In this document: piece after piece, positions 16,214 through 25,586 of the stretch | Position numbering within the stretch: the first letter of the stretch is position 1 | How the letters are laid out: every line of letters begins with the position of its first letter | NCBI GenBank assembly: GCA_963821755.1 | Contig: CAWGEX010000002.1 | Location: 682,001 to 746,000, forward strand | DNA length: 64,000 bases | Direction of reading: 5' to 3' | From: Bog-473 sp963821755 | GTDB taxonomy: Bacteria > Actinomycetota > Acidimicrobiia > Acidimicrobiales > RAAP-2 | The notes under the pieces: model-generated | Seen by the model: the letters and a program-made list of their open reading frames with translations, nothing else | What the model was told of the DNA's origin: nothing | Databases searched by the model: none | Made by a program: the position numbers and the translations under genes

Positions 16214-17895
16214 GTGCCATCAACCGATACCCCCGCCCCGGAGGCCACGGTGCAGTTCAACCTGGCCCGCGCCTTCGACACCCTGGTCGAGACGCTGGCC
16301 GACCGGGAGTGCATCGTCTGGAAGGACCGTCGCCTCACCTATGGGCAGGTGGCCGATCGCTCCCGGCGACTGGGCTCGTACCTCCACGCCCGGGGCCTCG
16401 GCGTGCGCACCGAGCGCGAGCACCTGGCCGGGCACGAATCCGGGCAGGACCACCTGGCCCTGGCGCTCTACAACGGCAACGAGTACCTCGAGGGCATGCT
16501 GGGCTCCTACCGCGGCCCGGGTCGCCCCCTTCAACGTCAATTACCGCTACGTGGGCGAGGAACTGCGTTACCTACTCAACGACGCCACGCCACGCGCCCT
16601 CATCTTGCACGCATCGCTGGCCCCAATCATGGCCGAGGTGCTGCCCACCCTCGAGTCCCCACCCGACGTCCTCTTGCAGGTGGCCGACGATTCGGGCCAC
16701 GACCTGCTGCCGGGTGCGGTCGACTACGAGGAGGCCCTGGCCGCCTCGTCACCGAAGGACGTCCCGGTCGAGGTCTCGCCCGACGATCTCTACATTCTCT
16801 ACACCGGCGGGACGACCGGTATGCCCAAGGGTGTGCTGTGGCGCCAGCACGACATCTTCATGGCCGCCATGGGCGGGCGGAAGGTCGGCACCTGGGAGAT
16901 CGTCACCAGCTACGAGGGCATCACCGAGCGGCTGGCCAACAGCTTTCCGTTGAAGTTGCTGCTCCTGCCCCCGCTCATGCACGGCGCGGCGCAGTGGTCC
17001 GCGTTCATGCTGATGGCCCAGGGGGCCACCCTCGTCTTCCCCGACGACCCCCGCCGGATCAACCCCGATGACGTCTGGCGCACGGTCGAGCGCGAGAAGG
17101 CCAACACCATGACCATCGTCGGCGACGCCGTGCTGCGTCCCCTGGTCATGCAGCTCGACAAGGCCGACTACGACCTGTCGTCCTTCTTCGCGGTGGGCAA
17201 CGGCGGCGCACCCCTCACCCCGGCCGTGCGCGAACTGGCCCTGGCCCGGCTGCCCAAGCTGGTCATCTCGGACTCGGGGGGCTCATCGGAGACCGGGCGC
17301 CCAGATGCACGTGGTGGCGGGCAAGGACGACACGGTCGGGAACTTCCTCCCCGGACCCGGCACGGTCGTGGTGGACGAGGCATTCACCGCGGTGCTCCCC
17401 GCCGGCCACGAAGGCATCGGGTGGCTGGCCCAGACCGGCAACATTCCCCTGGGCTATCTGGGCGACGCCGAGAAGACGGCGCGCACCTTCCCGGTGATCG
17501 ACGGGGTGCGCTACTCCATCCCCGGCGACCGGGCCCGCCACCTGGCTGACGGCCAGATCATGCTGCTGGGCCGGGACTCGGTCACCGTGAACTCGGGCGG
17601 CGAGAAGATCTTCGTCGAGGAGGTCGAGCGGGCGATCGCCGGGCACCCCGCCGTGGCCGACGTCGTCGTCACCGGCCGCCCCAGCGAGCGGTGGGGACAG
17701 GAGGTCGTGGCCGTGGTGCAGTTGGCCGAGGGCGGCGAGACGACCGCAGACTCCATCATCGAGCACGCGTCGGCACACATCGCCCGCTACAAGCTGCCCA
17801 AGGAAGTGATCTTCGTGCCGGCTATCCAGCGCTCGCCCTCGGGCAAGGCCGACTACCGGTGGGCGGCCGACCAGGCGCAGAGCCCGGCGGGCTGA
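16214..17895 (+). pseudogene. acyl-CoA synthetase (AMP-binding, FadD-like), two frameshifts
   Basis: Three frames in succession encode one adenylating enzyme of about 560 residues. Frame one runs to GNEYLEGMLGSYR. Frame two resumes at ARVAPFNVNYRYVGEE and contains the AMP-binding P-loop LYTGGTTGMPKGV, ending at SDSGGSSETG. Frame three resumes at MHVVAGKDD and has GDRARHLADGQIMLLGRDS and the C-terminal lysine region SPSGKADYRWA. One extra base near 16513 and one near 17298 would explain both breaks. The enzyme activates a carboxylic acid to its acyl-CoA with ATP. TACTCT at 16201-16206 sits seven bases before the GTG. It is divergent from the ALDH. Confidence 0.8.
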
Positions 17896-17907
17896 ACGAC
17901 GAGCGCG

Positions 17908-18453
17908 GTGCGCACCGAGCGCCTGCTCATGCGACCCTTCGAGGAGTCGGACCTCGCCCCCTTCGCCGCCCTCAATGTCCATCCCCGGGTGGTCGAGACC
18001 TTGGGCACGACGCCGACCCGGGCCCAAAGCGACGCCATGGTCGAACGCTACGGCGCCGAGCTGGAACGGGAAGGCTGGGGCTTCTGGGCGGTCGAGGTGG
18101 TCGGCGGAGCGCACTTCATCGGCATGGTGGGCCTGCACCGGGTGCACCCGACGCTCCCCTGCGCTCCGGGCGTCGAGGCCGGATGGCGCCTCCACCCGGA
18201 CTGGTGGGGCCACGGCTACGCCACCGAGGCGGCGTCCGCCTCCCTGCACTACGGATTCACGACGGGCGGCCTCAGCGACATCGTGGCCTTCACGGCCGCG
18301 GTCAACCTCCGCTCACGGGCCGTGATGGAGCGCATCGGCATGGTGCGCCAACCCGGCGGCGACTTCGACCACCCGGGGGTGGCCGAGGGCAGCCCGCTCA
18401 AGCGCCACGTCCTCTACCGGGCCGCGCCCGGTCACACCTCCCCCGTACGCTGA
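17908..18453 (+). CDS. GNAT acetyltransferase, RimJ/RimL type
   Basis: 181 residues. The protein opens with RTERLLMRPFEESDL, the standard beginning of the Acetyltransf_3 (RimJ/RimL) group. The acetyl-CoA site is EAGWRLHPDWWGHGYATEA, followed by the helix AVNLRSRAVMERIGM that completes the fold. Such enzymes acetylate protein N-termini or small amines; the acceptor is unknown. It begins 12 nt after the acyl-CoA synthetase stop and probably lies in the same transcript, although no function links them. The GTG start has no strong ribosome site. Confidence 0.85.
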   Translation: MRTERLLMRPFEESDLAPFAALNVHPRVVETLGTTPTRAQSDAMVERYGAELEREGWGFWAVEVVGGAHFIGMVGLHRVHPTLPCAPGVEAGWRLHPDWWGHGYATEAASASLHYGFTTGGLSDIVAFTAAVNLRSRAVMERIGMVRQPGGDFDHPGVAEGSPLKRHVLYRAAPGHTSPVR

Positions 18454-18457
18454 TCGG

Positions 18458-19075
18458 GTGACCCCTCCCCCAGCAAGAACGCCCGATGACGTCGTGCCCG
18501 ACGGCCGCACCCGCTGCGAGTGGGCCACCGGCCCGTGGAACATCCCCTATCACGACACCGAGTGGGGCGTCCCGGTGCACGACGACCGCGCCCACTTTGA
18601 GTTCCTGGTGCTGGAGGGGGCTCAGGCCGGGTTGAGCTGGCTCACCATCCTCAAGAAGCGCGACGGCTACCGGCGCGTCTTCGCCGGCTTCGACCCCGAG
18701 AAGGTGGCTCGGTTCACCCCGAAACGCATCGAGAAGATCCTGCTGGACCCCGGCATCATCCGCAACCGGGCCAAGGTGGAGGCCACGGTGCGCAACGCCC
18801 GCGCCTACCTGGCCGTGCAGGAGGAGTTCGGCTCGTTCGACACCTACATGTGGGGTTTCGTGGGCGGGCGCCCGAAGGTCAACAAGTGGCGTCGCCTCGG
18901 TCAGATCCCGGCCACGACCCCCGCCTCCGAGGCCCTCAGCGCCGATCTGCGCCGACGAGACTTCCGCTTCGTCGGTCCCACCGTCTGCTACTCGCACCTC
19001 CAAGCAGCCGGCCTGGTGAACGACCACGTCGTCAGCTGCTTCCGCTACGCCGAGCTCACAGGCGGCGGGTCATGA
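18458..19075 (+). CDS. tag: DNA-3-methyladenine glycosylase I
   Basis: 205 residues. Tag removes 3-methyladenine from alkylated DNA, the first step of base-excision repair. It shows RCEWATGP and YHDTEWGVP at the start, the helix-hairpin-helix region EKVARFTPKRIEKILLD, FVGGRPKVN, and the zinc-binding end CYSHLQAAGLVNDH followed by SCF. Together with the N-terminal Cys and His these form the structural zinc site. TACGCT at 18446-18451 stands six bases before the GTG, indicating a leaderless transcript of its own despite only 4 nt to the upstream gene. The last 20 nt overlap the convergent acetyltransferase. Confidence 0.93.
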   Translation: MTPPPARTPDDVVPDGRTRCEWATGPWNIPYHDTEWGVPVHDDRAHFEFLVLEGAQAGLSWLTILKKRDGYRRVFAGFDPEKVARFTPKRIEKILLDPGIIRNRAKVEATVRNARAYLAVQEEFGSFDTYMWGFVGGRPKVNKWRRLGQIPATTPASEALSADLRRRDFRFVGPTVCYSHLQAAGLVNDHVVSCFRYAELTGGGS

Positions 19076-19541
19076 TCACCCTGGCCCCGAAGCGGGCCAT
19101 GACCGGCTCCTCGCGGGGCAGGCCGTGGGCCCGGCACCACTCGTCGACCGTTCCGACCTCGACGAACCCGGCGGAGGCGTAGAAGGGACCGTTCCAGGGC
19201 ACGTCCCGGTACGTGGCCAGCGTGAGCTCGGGATATCCGGCCTCGCCGGCCCACCGGCAGGCGGCCATGACCAACGCCCGACCGATCCCCTGTCGACCGT
19301 GGTCGGGGTGGACGGCCAGCTGCTCGAGATGGGCCGCCCCGTCGGCCAGGCGATCGATCCGGGTGAAGCCGACCGGCGGGTCGCCGGCGACCAGAACAAC
19401 CAGGGCGGCCCGCAGCGATTCGACCGTGCCGGGAGGGGGCAACGGTCCGATCTCGAGGGAGAGGAACAGGGTGTCCGACGCCTCCTCGAGCGCGGGCAGC
19501 TGCTCCAGCTCGTCCGGTCGGGCCGATCGGATTTCTGGCAC
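19056..19541 (-). CDS. GNAT acetyltransferase
   Basis: 161 residues with one GNAT domain. Opening PEIRSARPDELEQLPALEE is followed by the central strand PVGFTRIDRLADGAAHLEQL, the acetyl-CoA loop VHPDHGRQGIGRALV and the C-terminal FYASAGFVEVG typical of the family. The acceptor is unknown. GTG at 19541 is selected because TACGTT (minus strand, 19548-19553) lies six bases upstream; an ATG at 19562 would add seven residues but lies within that element. It overlaps tag by 20 nt tail to tail and is divergent from the quinone oxidoreductase 69 nt away. Confidence 0.85.
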   Translation of the reverse strand: MPEIRSARPDELEQLPALEEASDTLFLSLEIGPLPPPGTVESLRAALVVLVAGDPPVGFTRIDRLADGAAHLEQLAVHPDHGRQGIGRALVMAACRWAGEAGYPELTLATYRDVPWNGPFYASAGFVEVGTVDEWCRAHGLPREEPVMARFGARVIMTRRL

Positions 19542-19610
19542 TGCTCGAACGTACCGCAGCATCCGGCCGGACTCGCCCGCGGCGCTGGGCCGCCAGTAGC
19601 GTGCCCCGCG

Positions 19611-20585
19611 GTGCGTGCGGTCGTCTGTCATGAGTTGGGTCCCCCGTCACTCCTGCGGGTCGAGGAGCGACCCGATCCGGTCCCGGCGGCGTCACAGGTC
19701 GTGGTCGAGGTCGAAGCGGCCGGCGTCAACTTCGTCGACGGTCTCTTCATCGCCGGCCAGTACCAGATCAAACCCCCGCTCCCCTTTACTCCGGGCAGTG
19801 AGGTGGCCGGCGTCATCGCAGCGGTGGGCGACGGGGTCGACCAGCTCGCGATCGGGAGCCGGGTCATGGCCTCGACCGGCCTTGGCGGCTACGCCAGTCA
19901 CGTGGTGGTCCCCCCGCACACGTTGACGGCGATCCCTGAGCAACTCGACGCGGCTCGAGCCGCCACCTTCACGCAGAGCTTCAGCACCTGCCTGTTCGCC
20001 TTGCGCCAGCGGGCCCGGGTGCAACCGGGTGAATCCGTTCTCGTGCTCGGGGCCGGGGGTGGCATCGGCCTGGCGGCGATCGCGGTGGCGCGGGCACTGG
20101 GTTGCCGGGTCATCGGCGCCGCGTCGAGCGCGGACAAGCGGCGGGCGGCACGGGCGTCCGGGGCCGAGGCCGTGATCGACACCACCACCGAATCGATCAA
20201 GGATGCCGCTCGCGCCTGGGCGGGCGGGACCGGCGTCGATGTGGTGGTTGATCCCATCGGCGGCGCCGCTGCCGAGCCGTCGCTGCGCGCCCTGGGCGAT
20301 GGTGGTCGCTACCTGGTCATCGGCTTTGCCTCGGGCGCCATACCGAAGATCGCGCTCAACCAGGTGCTGCTGCGCAACCGGACCGTTCTCGGCATCGACT
20401 GGGGGGTCTGGGCTATGCAGCACGGGGCCGATCAGCAGTCGCTCGTGCACGATCTGCTGGCCCTGGTCGGCGACGGGCAGATCACCCCGGTCCGCCCGAC
20501 CACGTACCCCCTCGATCAGGTCGGGGTGGCGCTCGACGATCTGCTGGCCCGAAGGGTCGTGGGCAAGGTCGCGCTCATACCCTGA
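19611..20585 (+). CDS. zinc-independent NADPH:quinone oxidoreductase (MDR family)
   Basis: 324 residues of the medium-chain dehydrogenase/reductase fold without zinc ligands, as in QorA/TP53I3-like quinone reductases. The substrate domain has VEAAGVNFVDGLFIAG and PFTPGSEVAGVIAAVG. The cofactor domain has VLVLGAGGGIGLAAIAVAR with GxGGxG, followed by GAASSADKRRAA, which favours NADPH. The end, RRVVGKVALIP, is the usual family terminus. It reduces quinones or enones, one or two electrons at a time. TAGCGT at 19597-19602 is eight bases before the GTG. The stop is followed by 124 nt holding nothing notable before the Sel1 gene. Confidence 0.9.
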   Translation: MRAVVCHELGPPSLLRVEERPDPVPAASQVVVEVEAAGVNFVDGLFIAGQYQIKPPLPFTPGSEVAGVIAAVGDGVDQLAIGSRVMASTGLGGYASHVVVPPHTLTAIPEQLDAARAATFTQSFSTCLFALRQRARVQPGESVLVLGAGGGIGLAAIAVARALGCRVIGAASSADKRRAARASGAEAVIDTTTESIKDAARAWAGGTGVDVVVDPIGGAAAEPSLRALGDGGRYLVIGFASGAIPKIALNQVLLRNRTVLGIDWGVWAMQHGADQQSLVHDLLALVGDGQITPVRPTTYPLDQVGVALDDLLARRVVGKVALIP

Positions 20586-20733
20586 TCGCCTGATCGCCTG
20601 ATAGCCGCCGCCGAGTTCGGGCGCAGGCGGGCGAGGAGGGAGCCGACGAGGAGGTGGACGAGAACGCGGACAAGAAAACCCCGGCTCGTCCGTTACTCCT
20701 GATACCAGGGTGGGACCGAAGGCGAGCGGTGCG

Positions 20734-22113
20734 ATGGGACAAGGCACAAGGGATGCCGAGGGCGGCGAGGTCGGCAGGGATGTCGGCCGCGATGTGGACG
20801 TCATGATCGAGCAGGGCAATCTCCTGTTCGAGCACGGCGACCTCGAGGGCGCCGAAGCCTGGTACCGACGGGCGGCCGCCGGCGGCCACATCGGGGCCAT
20901 GCACAACCTGGGCTTTGTGCTGGGCGAGAAGGGGGATCTCGACGGGGCCGAGGACTGGTTCCGGCAGGCCGCAGCGGGCGGCCATGTCAGCTCCATGTCC
21001 AACCTCGGATCGGTGCTCGAGGAGAAGGGCGACCTGGAAGGGGCCGAGGCGTGGTACCTCCAGGCCGCCCGCGGCGGCAACGCCTACGCCATGTCCAATC
21101 TCGGACTGCTGCTGGCCGAAAGAGGAGACGCCCGGGACGCCACGATGTGGTACCGGCGCGCCGCCACCATGGGCAATACCGGGGCCATGCACAATCTCGG
21201 CTGCCTGCTCAAGGGGGTGGGCGACCTCGACGGGGCCGAGGAGTGGTTCCGGTACTCGGTCGACGGCGGGAACACGTCGAGCATGATCAGCCTCGGATTG
21301 TTGCGCCAGGACCGGGGCGACCTCGACGCGGCCAGGGCCTGGTTCCGGCGGGCCAGGTCCGCCGGCGTATCCGAGGGCACCGCCAATCTCCGTGACCTGC
21401 AACGCAAAATGGACTCCGACGCCGATCTGGAAACGATCACCTTTCACACGTTCGGGTGGGCGCTCTCGCGCAATCGTGTCAGGTTCCGCCAGTGGCGAAC
21501 CGGTGACACGTCGCTGACTCAGCGTTTCTTCGAGCGACCACCAGACTTCGCGTCATGGGACGCCGACCACATTCGAGACGAGCTCGAATCGACGTTGTCC
21601 TTGGTGCAGTCGCCCACGCGTCCGATCGACGACCTCGAGCTCCCGGAATGGTTCGGGCGGCACCGGCCGACGGTATGGCCGGAGCACATCCTCCTATTGG
21701 ACGTCGACTGCTTCGAGATCGGACCGGCCCGGTGCGTTCTCGCCACGACCCGACACCGGCTCCACGAGACGGTTCACTACTCCACCGGAATCTTCGTCTT
21801 GTTCAACCAGTGCTACTGGCTGCTCCAGCTCGAGGTCGAAGAGGGTGACGACGTGGGTGAGCGGGAGGGCGCGGTGGCGCAGCGCATCTTGGACGGGCAT
21901 GCGGCGGCAGACACGCCGATCGACATCTTCGACCCCTACGACCGCCAGTGGGACGGCATCGTGCCGATCGAAGATGACCCGCTGACCCGGATGCGCCTGC
22001 TGGTCACCCGGCTGCGAGGTTCGATCAGGCTCCATGCCGGGCTGGCCGCTCTCGAGCCCTTTGCCCCGGGCGGCCGGGGCCGACGCGGCGGCGATCCTGA
22101 CCCCGGCCCGTGA
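20734..22113 (+). CDS. Sel1/TPR-repeat protein with unknown C-terminal domain
   Basis: 459 residues. Residues about 20-215 hold six repeats of almost exactly 32 residues, each with a helix pair around GDLEGAEAWYRRAAAGG and ending xxMxNLG, i.e. Sel1/TPR-like solenoid units for protein-protein contact. The rest (about 235-450) is a separate domain with several Trp and acidic segments (LPEWFGRH, EHILLLDVDCFEIGPARC, CYWLLQLEVEEGDD) that I do not recognise. No signal peptide or membrane segment is visible, so it should be cytosolic. An in-frame GTG at 20710 would add eight residues. No neighbour hints at a partner. Confidence 0.75.
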   Translation: MGQGTRDAEGGEVGRDVGRDVDVMIEQGNLLFEHGDLEGAEAWYRRAAAGGHIGAMHNLGFVLGEKGDLDGAEDWFRQAAAGGHVSSMSNLGSVLEEKGDLEGAEAWYLQAARGGNAYAMSNLGLLLAERGDARDATMWYRRAATMGNTGAMHNLGCLLKGVGDLDGAEEWFRYSVDGGNTSSMISLGLLRQDRGDLDAARAWFRRARSAGVSEGTANLRDLQRKMDSDADLETITFHTFGWALSRNRVRFRQWRTGDTSLTQRFFERPPDFASWDADHIRDELESTLSLVQSPTRPIDDLELPEWFGRHRPTVWPEHILLLDVDCFEIGPARCVLATTRHRLHETVHYSTGIFVLFNQCYWLLQLEVEEGDDVGEREGAVAQRILDGHAAADTPIDIFDPYDRQWDGIVPIEDDPLTRMRLLVTRLRGSIRLHAGLAALEPFAPGGRGRRGGDPDPGP

Positions 22114-22123
22114 CGGCCCTCGC

Positions 22124-23653
22124 TCAGGTGTGCGGTTGGTTGACCCACGCCGCACGACGGGCAAAGACCAGAGCCGGTCCCGTGCGATCGACCACGACCC
22201 ATTGCGCATCGTGGCCCAGGTACTCCGCCAACGGCGTCGCCCGCGGCCAGACGACGTAGTTCACGTCATACCGAGCCAAGATCGGATCGGGGTTCGCCTT
22301 GACGTCACTGACGGCGAAGAAGTCGGTCAGCACCGGACCGATGAAGAGATCGGTGCGACCATCGGCAAAGGTAGCGCGATGCCGGACGATCGAATAGTCA
22401 CCCCAGGTGTACTTGGTGAAAATCCGACCCGGGTGGGTCGAGAGGAAATTGAAGGCCTGCACCGGGGTGTCTGCGGTCACCGTGCCGGCGGGCACCGATG
22501 GATAGGAGGCCAGAGCCAGCAGCAAGCCGATGCCCAGGGCCCCGGCCACGCGGCGCGCCCGTGGCCCCCAGAGCCGCCGCACGGGCAGGCTGGCCGCCAA
22601 TCCGGCCACGGCAACGTAGAGGTAGATCGAAATGCGGTTCGAGTGCAAGGCACCGAGGAAGAAGACCACGGCGAGCGTGGCCTCGAGCACCATGACGCGA
22701 CGCCGGCGCACGGCGAAGACGAAGACCGAGATGATGATGGCGAAGGTGACGAGCTCGACCACCGAATGGAAGTTCGGCGAATTCCATTCGGAGATGTACT
22801 GACCGATCTGGGAGTTCGTGCCCACACCGATGTCGTAGAAGAGCAGAGAGGGGCCGTAGGGAGTGACGAAGGCGGCCAGCAGGCCGACCACCGAGACGAC
22901 GGCCAGCTGGCGCCGATGGGTCGAGCGCCCGATGCCGCCGACCCGCGCTAACACACGTTCGGGCGCCAGGGACCACGCCAGTTCCACCCCCAGCACCATC
23001 AGACCCACCAGGATGGATCCGTGCGTGTTGGCCCACAGCAGGAAGAGGGGCGGGAGCCACCAGAGCCAGCGCGGATTCGCCCGCGCCTTGGTCAGGATGA
23101 GGAGCTCCAGCGGGAGCCAGATGAGCGAGAACGACAGGCCGCGGTCCTGGGTGACGAAGCCGACGATGGCGAAGGCCAGCAGGATGGAGATTGAGGCCAA
23201 CCGACCGCCGCGGGCGCCGAGGGCACGGGCGTACAGCATGGTGCAGACGAGGCACAGGGATCCGGTGACGATGGCGATGATGTTGAAGGCGGCTGCGCCG
23301 AACACCTTGTACAGCGAGGCCAGGATGACTTCGGATCCCCACTCGTCGTTGACCCACCGGCGGTGCGTCTCGGTATAGCTGAATGGGTCCAGGCCGATGA
23401 CCGAATGGTGAGCCAGCATCCACTGCCCGGCGGTCAGCTGCCAGAAGACGTCGGTGAAGATCTTGCGATTGAGCGTGAGGGCGACCAGGACGCTGACGCC
23501 GAGGACCAGACCGAAGAGAGCGATGACACGAGGGGACAGAGGGCGGGGTGCCGGCCTGGGCAACGCCGACGCGGCCGCGGGGCGGGCGGCCGACCCGACC
23601 TCCGGTGGCGCGACTTCATCGATCGTCCCAGCCGATCGCAGTTCGGTGTTCAT
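22124..23653 (-). CDS. polytopic membrane protein, GT-C/mannosyltransferase-like
   Basis: 509 residues. A 40-residue Ala/Pro-rich cytosolic head is followed by about 10-11 hydrophobic helices and a soluble C-terminal domain (about 400-509). After the first helix comes FWQLTAGQWMLAHHSVIGLD, then FSYTETHRRWVNDEWG, an Asp/Glu-containing external loop in the position of the catalytic loop of GT-C glycosyltransferases. The C-terminal part (TPVQAFNFLSTHPGRIFTKY, then WGDYSI) also resembles that group. The sugar donor and acceptor are unknown, so the enzyme assignment is an inference. GGGGG lies seven bases before the ATG. It ends 10 nt from the convergent Sel1 gene. Confidence 0.6.
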   Translation of the reverse strand: MNTELRSAGTIDEVAPPEVGSAARPAAASALPRPAPRPLSPRVIALFGLVLGVSVLVALTLNRKIFTDVFWQLTAGQWMLAHHSVIGLDPFSYTETHRRWVNDEWGSEVILASLYKVFGAAAFNIIAIVTGSLCLVCTMLYARALGARGGRLASISILLAFAIVGFVTQDRGLSFSLIWLPLELLILTKARANPRWLWWLPPLFLLWANTHGSILVGLMVLGVELAWSLAPERVLARVGGIGRSTHRRQLAVVSVVGLLAAFVTPYGPSLLFYDIGVGTNSQIGQYISEWNSPNFHSVVELVTFAIIISVFVFAVRRRRVMVLEATLAVVFFLGALHSNRISIYLYVAVAGLAASLPVRRLWGPRARRVAGALGIGLLLALASYPSVPAGTVTADTPVQAFNFLSTHPGRIFTKYTWGDYSIVRHRATFADGRTDLFIGPVLTDFFAVSDVKANPDPILARYDVNYVVWPRATPLAEYLGHDAQWVVVDRTGPALVFARRAAWVNQPHT

Positions 23654-23763
23654 CTGTGTTCCCCCAGTGACCGGGCTCTCCGACGTCGAACCTGTCCGAA
23701 GCGTACCGCCGCCAGGTGGGAAAACTCGTTGCTAAACGGTTGCGATCGGCGCCCGCGACGGAC

Positions 23764-24870
23764 CTAGTGGCGGAACTTGGGGATCACTTCGGTCCCCATG
23801 AGCTCGATGGTCTGCATGACCGATTCGTGGGAGACCCGGTACGGGTTGACCAAGCACAAGAGCAAGTCGACGCCGGCCTCCTCGTAGGCCTGACACGCCG
23901 CCAGGCACTCGTCGGGGGTGCCGAGCACGCACGCGTTGGAGTCCATCAGGTACTCGAGGCTGATGAGGTCCAGCATCCCCTGGTCGTCGTGGCTCTTCAT
24001 GTCGGCGGCATAGGCGTAGGTGCCGAGCTCCTGGTTCCGCTCCGCCATCATCTCGGTGAGGGTGGCGATCTGGCGGGCACCCGTCTTGGGGTACCACTCG
24101 AACGACTCTCGGGCATTCTCGATGGCTTCGTCGCGGGTCGGCGCGCAGATGGCCATGGTGAAGGTGGCGGCCTGGTCGTGCACGAAGGCGCCGATGGGCG
24201 TCGAGCAGGTGGCGACGGCGGCCCGGTAGAGGTCGATCTTCCGCTTGACTTCGGCCGGCGGGAGCCCGACGGCGAAAGAACACAGACCCAGCCCGAGGTC
24301 CCCCATCTGGGCATGGCCCTCGTCGCTGGTGGTGGCCCCCCAGAGCGGCGGATGCGGCTGCTGGAGTGGCTTCGGCTGCACCCGGCGCAAGGGCATCTGC
24401 CAGTGCTTCCCCGAGAACTCGTACTCGTCGTTGGTCCAGCACCCGACCACGTGCTCTATCGCCTCCTGCCACATCTGACGGCTCTCGGCCGGGTCGATGC
24501 CAAAGCCCTCGAGCTCTGCCCGGGTGGCCGATCGCCCCGTGCCCAGGTCCACCCGGCCACCGGAGATCAGATCGAGCACCGCCACCGACTCGGCCGTGCG
24601 CACGGGATGGTTGTAGGGCTTGGGCATGAGGCGGACGCCGTACCCCAGACGGATTCGCTCCGTGCGCGCCGCGATGGCGCCGTAGAGCACCTCGGGATTG
24701 GAGCAGTGGGAGTACTCCTGCAAGAAGTGGTGCTCCACCGTCCAGAAGGCATCCCAACCGAAGCGGTCGCCCGCCACCGCCTGCTCGAGCGTGTTGCGAT
24801 AGGCGATCAACTCGCTCTCGGGCGTCCAGGGGCGAGGCACCGGGATCTCGTAGAACAAGGCGAACTTCAT
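23764..24870 (-). CDS. LLM-class (bacterial luciferase-like) monooxygenase
   Basis: 368 residues. Strand 1 is MKFALFYEIPVPRPW; then come WTVEHHFLQEYSHCSNPEV (the luciferase-type His region), RIRLGYGVRLMPKPYNHPVR, and VAVLDLISGGRVDLGTGRS. It matches the long-chain, FMN-linked branch of the family better than the F420-reductase branch. The oxidised substrate is unknown. The ATG overlaps the TetR stop by 4 nt, so regulator and enzyme are translated together from a shared minus-strand transcript; AAAGGA lies upstream of the start. The probable inducer is the substrate or a related molecule sensed by the TetR protein. Confidence 0.88.
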   Translation of the reverse strand: MKFALFYEIPVPRPWTPESELIAYRNTLEQAVAGDRFGWDAFWTVEHHFLQEYSHCSNPEVLYGAIAARTERIRLGYGVRLMPKPYNHPVRTAESVAVLDLISGGRVDLGTGRSATRAELEGFGIDPAESRQMWQEAIEHVVGCWTNDEYEFSGKHWQMPLRRVQPKPLQQPHPPLWGATTSDEGHAQMGDLGLGLCSFAVGLPPAEVKRKIDLYRAAVATCSTPIGAFVHDQAATFTMAICAPTRDEAIENARESFEWYPKTGARQIATLTEMMAERNQELGTYAYAADMKSHDDQGMLDLISLEYLMDSNACVLGTPDECLAACQAYEEAGVDLLLCLVNPYRVSHESVMQTIELMGTEVIPKFRH

Positions 24871-25532
24871 GGCGTGTGTCCTTTCATTTCGGCTGGGTCA
24901 TGTCGGGTGGGTCCGAGCCCATCGACCACGAACGAGCGCACGAAGCGCCGGACGTCCTCCGGCCGATCGGCTTCGAAGGAGACGGCGGGCATGACGGCGA
25001 ACGACAGCATCATGCGCACGATCCATTCGGCCGCCTGTCGATGATCGATCCCGGCCCGGATCTCCCGGCGGCGCTCGGCGTCGGCCAGGAAGGGCAGCCA
25101 GAATTCGACCCATTCCTCCACCAGCCGTTCCAGCCGGCTGGTGAGCAGCGCGGCGAACACCGACTCCTGGTCGGCCGGCAGGCGGAGCGTCAGGACGTTG
25201 TCACCCAGATGGGTGCGGATGAACACGGCGGCTTCGGCCACCTGCCCGGCCAGGGTGCGCCGGCGCCGGACCGAGGCCTCGCTCGACGCCACGAAGCGGG
25301 AGGCCGTCCGCGCCAGCACGGCGTTGATCAGCGTGCGCCGGTCGGCAAAGTGCAGGTAGACGGCGCCCCGGGAGACTCCGGCCTGGGCCGCCACATCGGT
25401 CATCGAGAGGCGCGAGAGGCCGAGCCGGGCCAGGCACTGCTCGGCCGCCACCAGAATGCGCTCCTCCATGCCGTCGGCGCCCGGCGCGGGCGCCACCGGC
25501 CGGATCGGGCTGGCCGTCGCTCGACTAGACAT
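24867..25532 (-). CDS. TetR-family transcriptional regulator
   Basis: 221 residues. The DNA-binding helix-turn-helix is LSMTDVAAQAGVSRGAVYLHFADR (about residues 45-68), the standard TetR pattern. The remaining helical domain is variable and would bind the ligand. The ATG at 25532 lies directly against a 27-bp inverted repeat (25533-25559), which is probably its own operator and also covers the promoter of the divergent SDR. It is cotranscribed with the luciferase-like monooxygenase (ATGA overlap at 24867-24870). It should repress both directions until its ligand appears; the ligand is unknown. Confidence 0.92.
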   Translation of the reverse strand: MSSRATASPIRPVAPAPGADGMEERILVAAEQCLARLGLSRLSMTDVAAQAGVSRGAVYLHFADRRTLINAVLARTASRFVASSEASVRRRRTLAGQVAEAAVFIRTHLGDNVLTLRLPADQESVFAALLTSRLERLVEEWVEFWLPFLADAERRREIRAGIDHRQAAEWIVRMMLSFAVMPAVSFEADRPEDVRRFVRSFVVDGLGPTRHDPAEMKGHTP

Positions 25533-25559
25533 ATGAACATCTTCTATCATTCTGTTCAT
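25533..25559. promoter_or_regulatory. probable TetR operator between divergent genes
   Basis: ATGAACA (25533-25539) and TGTTCAT (25553-25559) are perfect inverted arms separated by 13 nt. The spacer contains TATCAT (25545-25550), a plausible -10 for the SDR gene on the plus strand. Local AT content is well above the surroundings. Position and symmetry suit a TetR-type site that controls both the regulator and the SDR. Confidence 0.7.
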
Positions 25560-25586
25560 TCGGACGCAACGACAACGGGGGTGACC

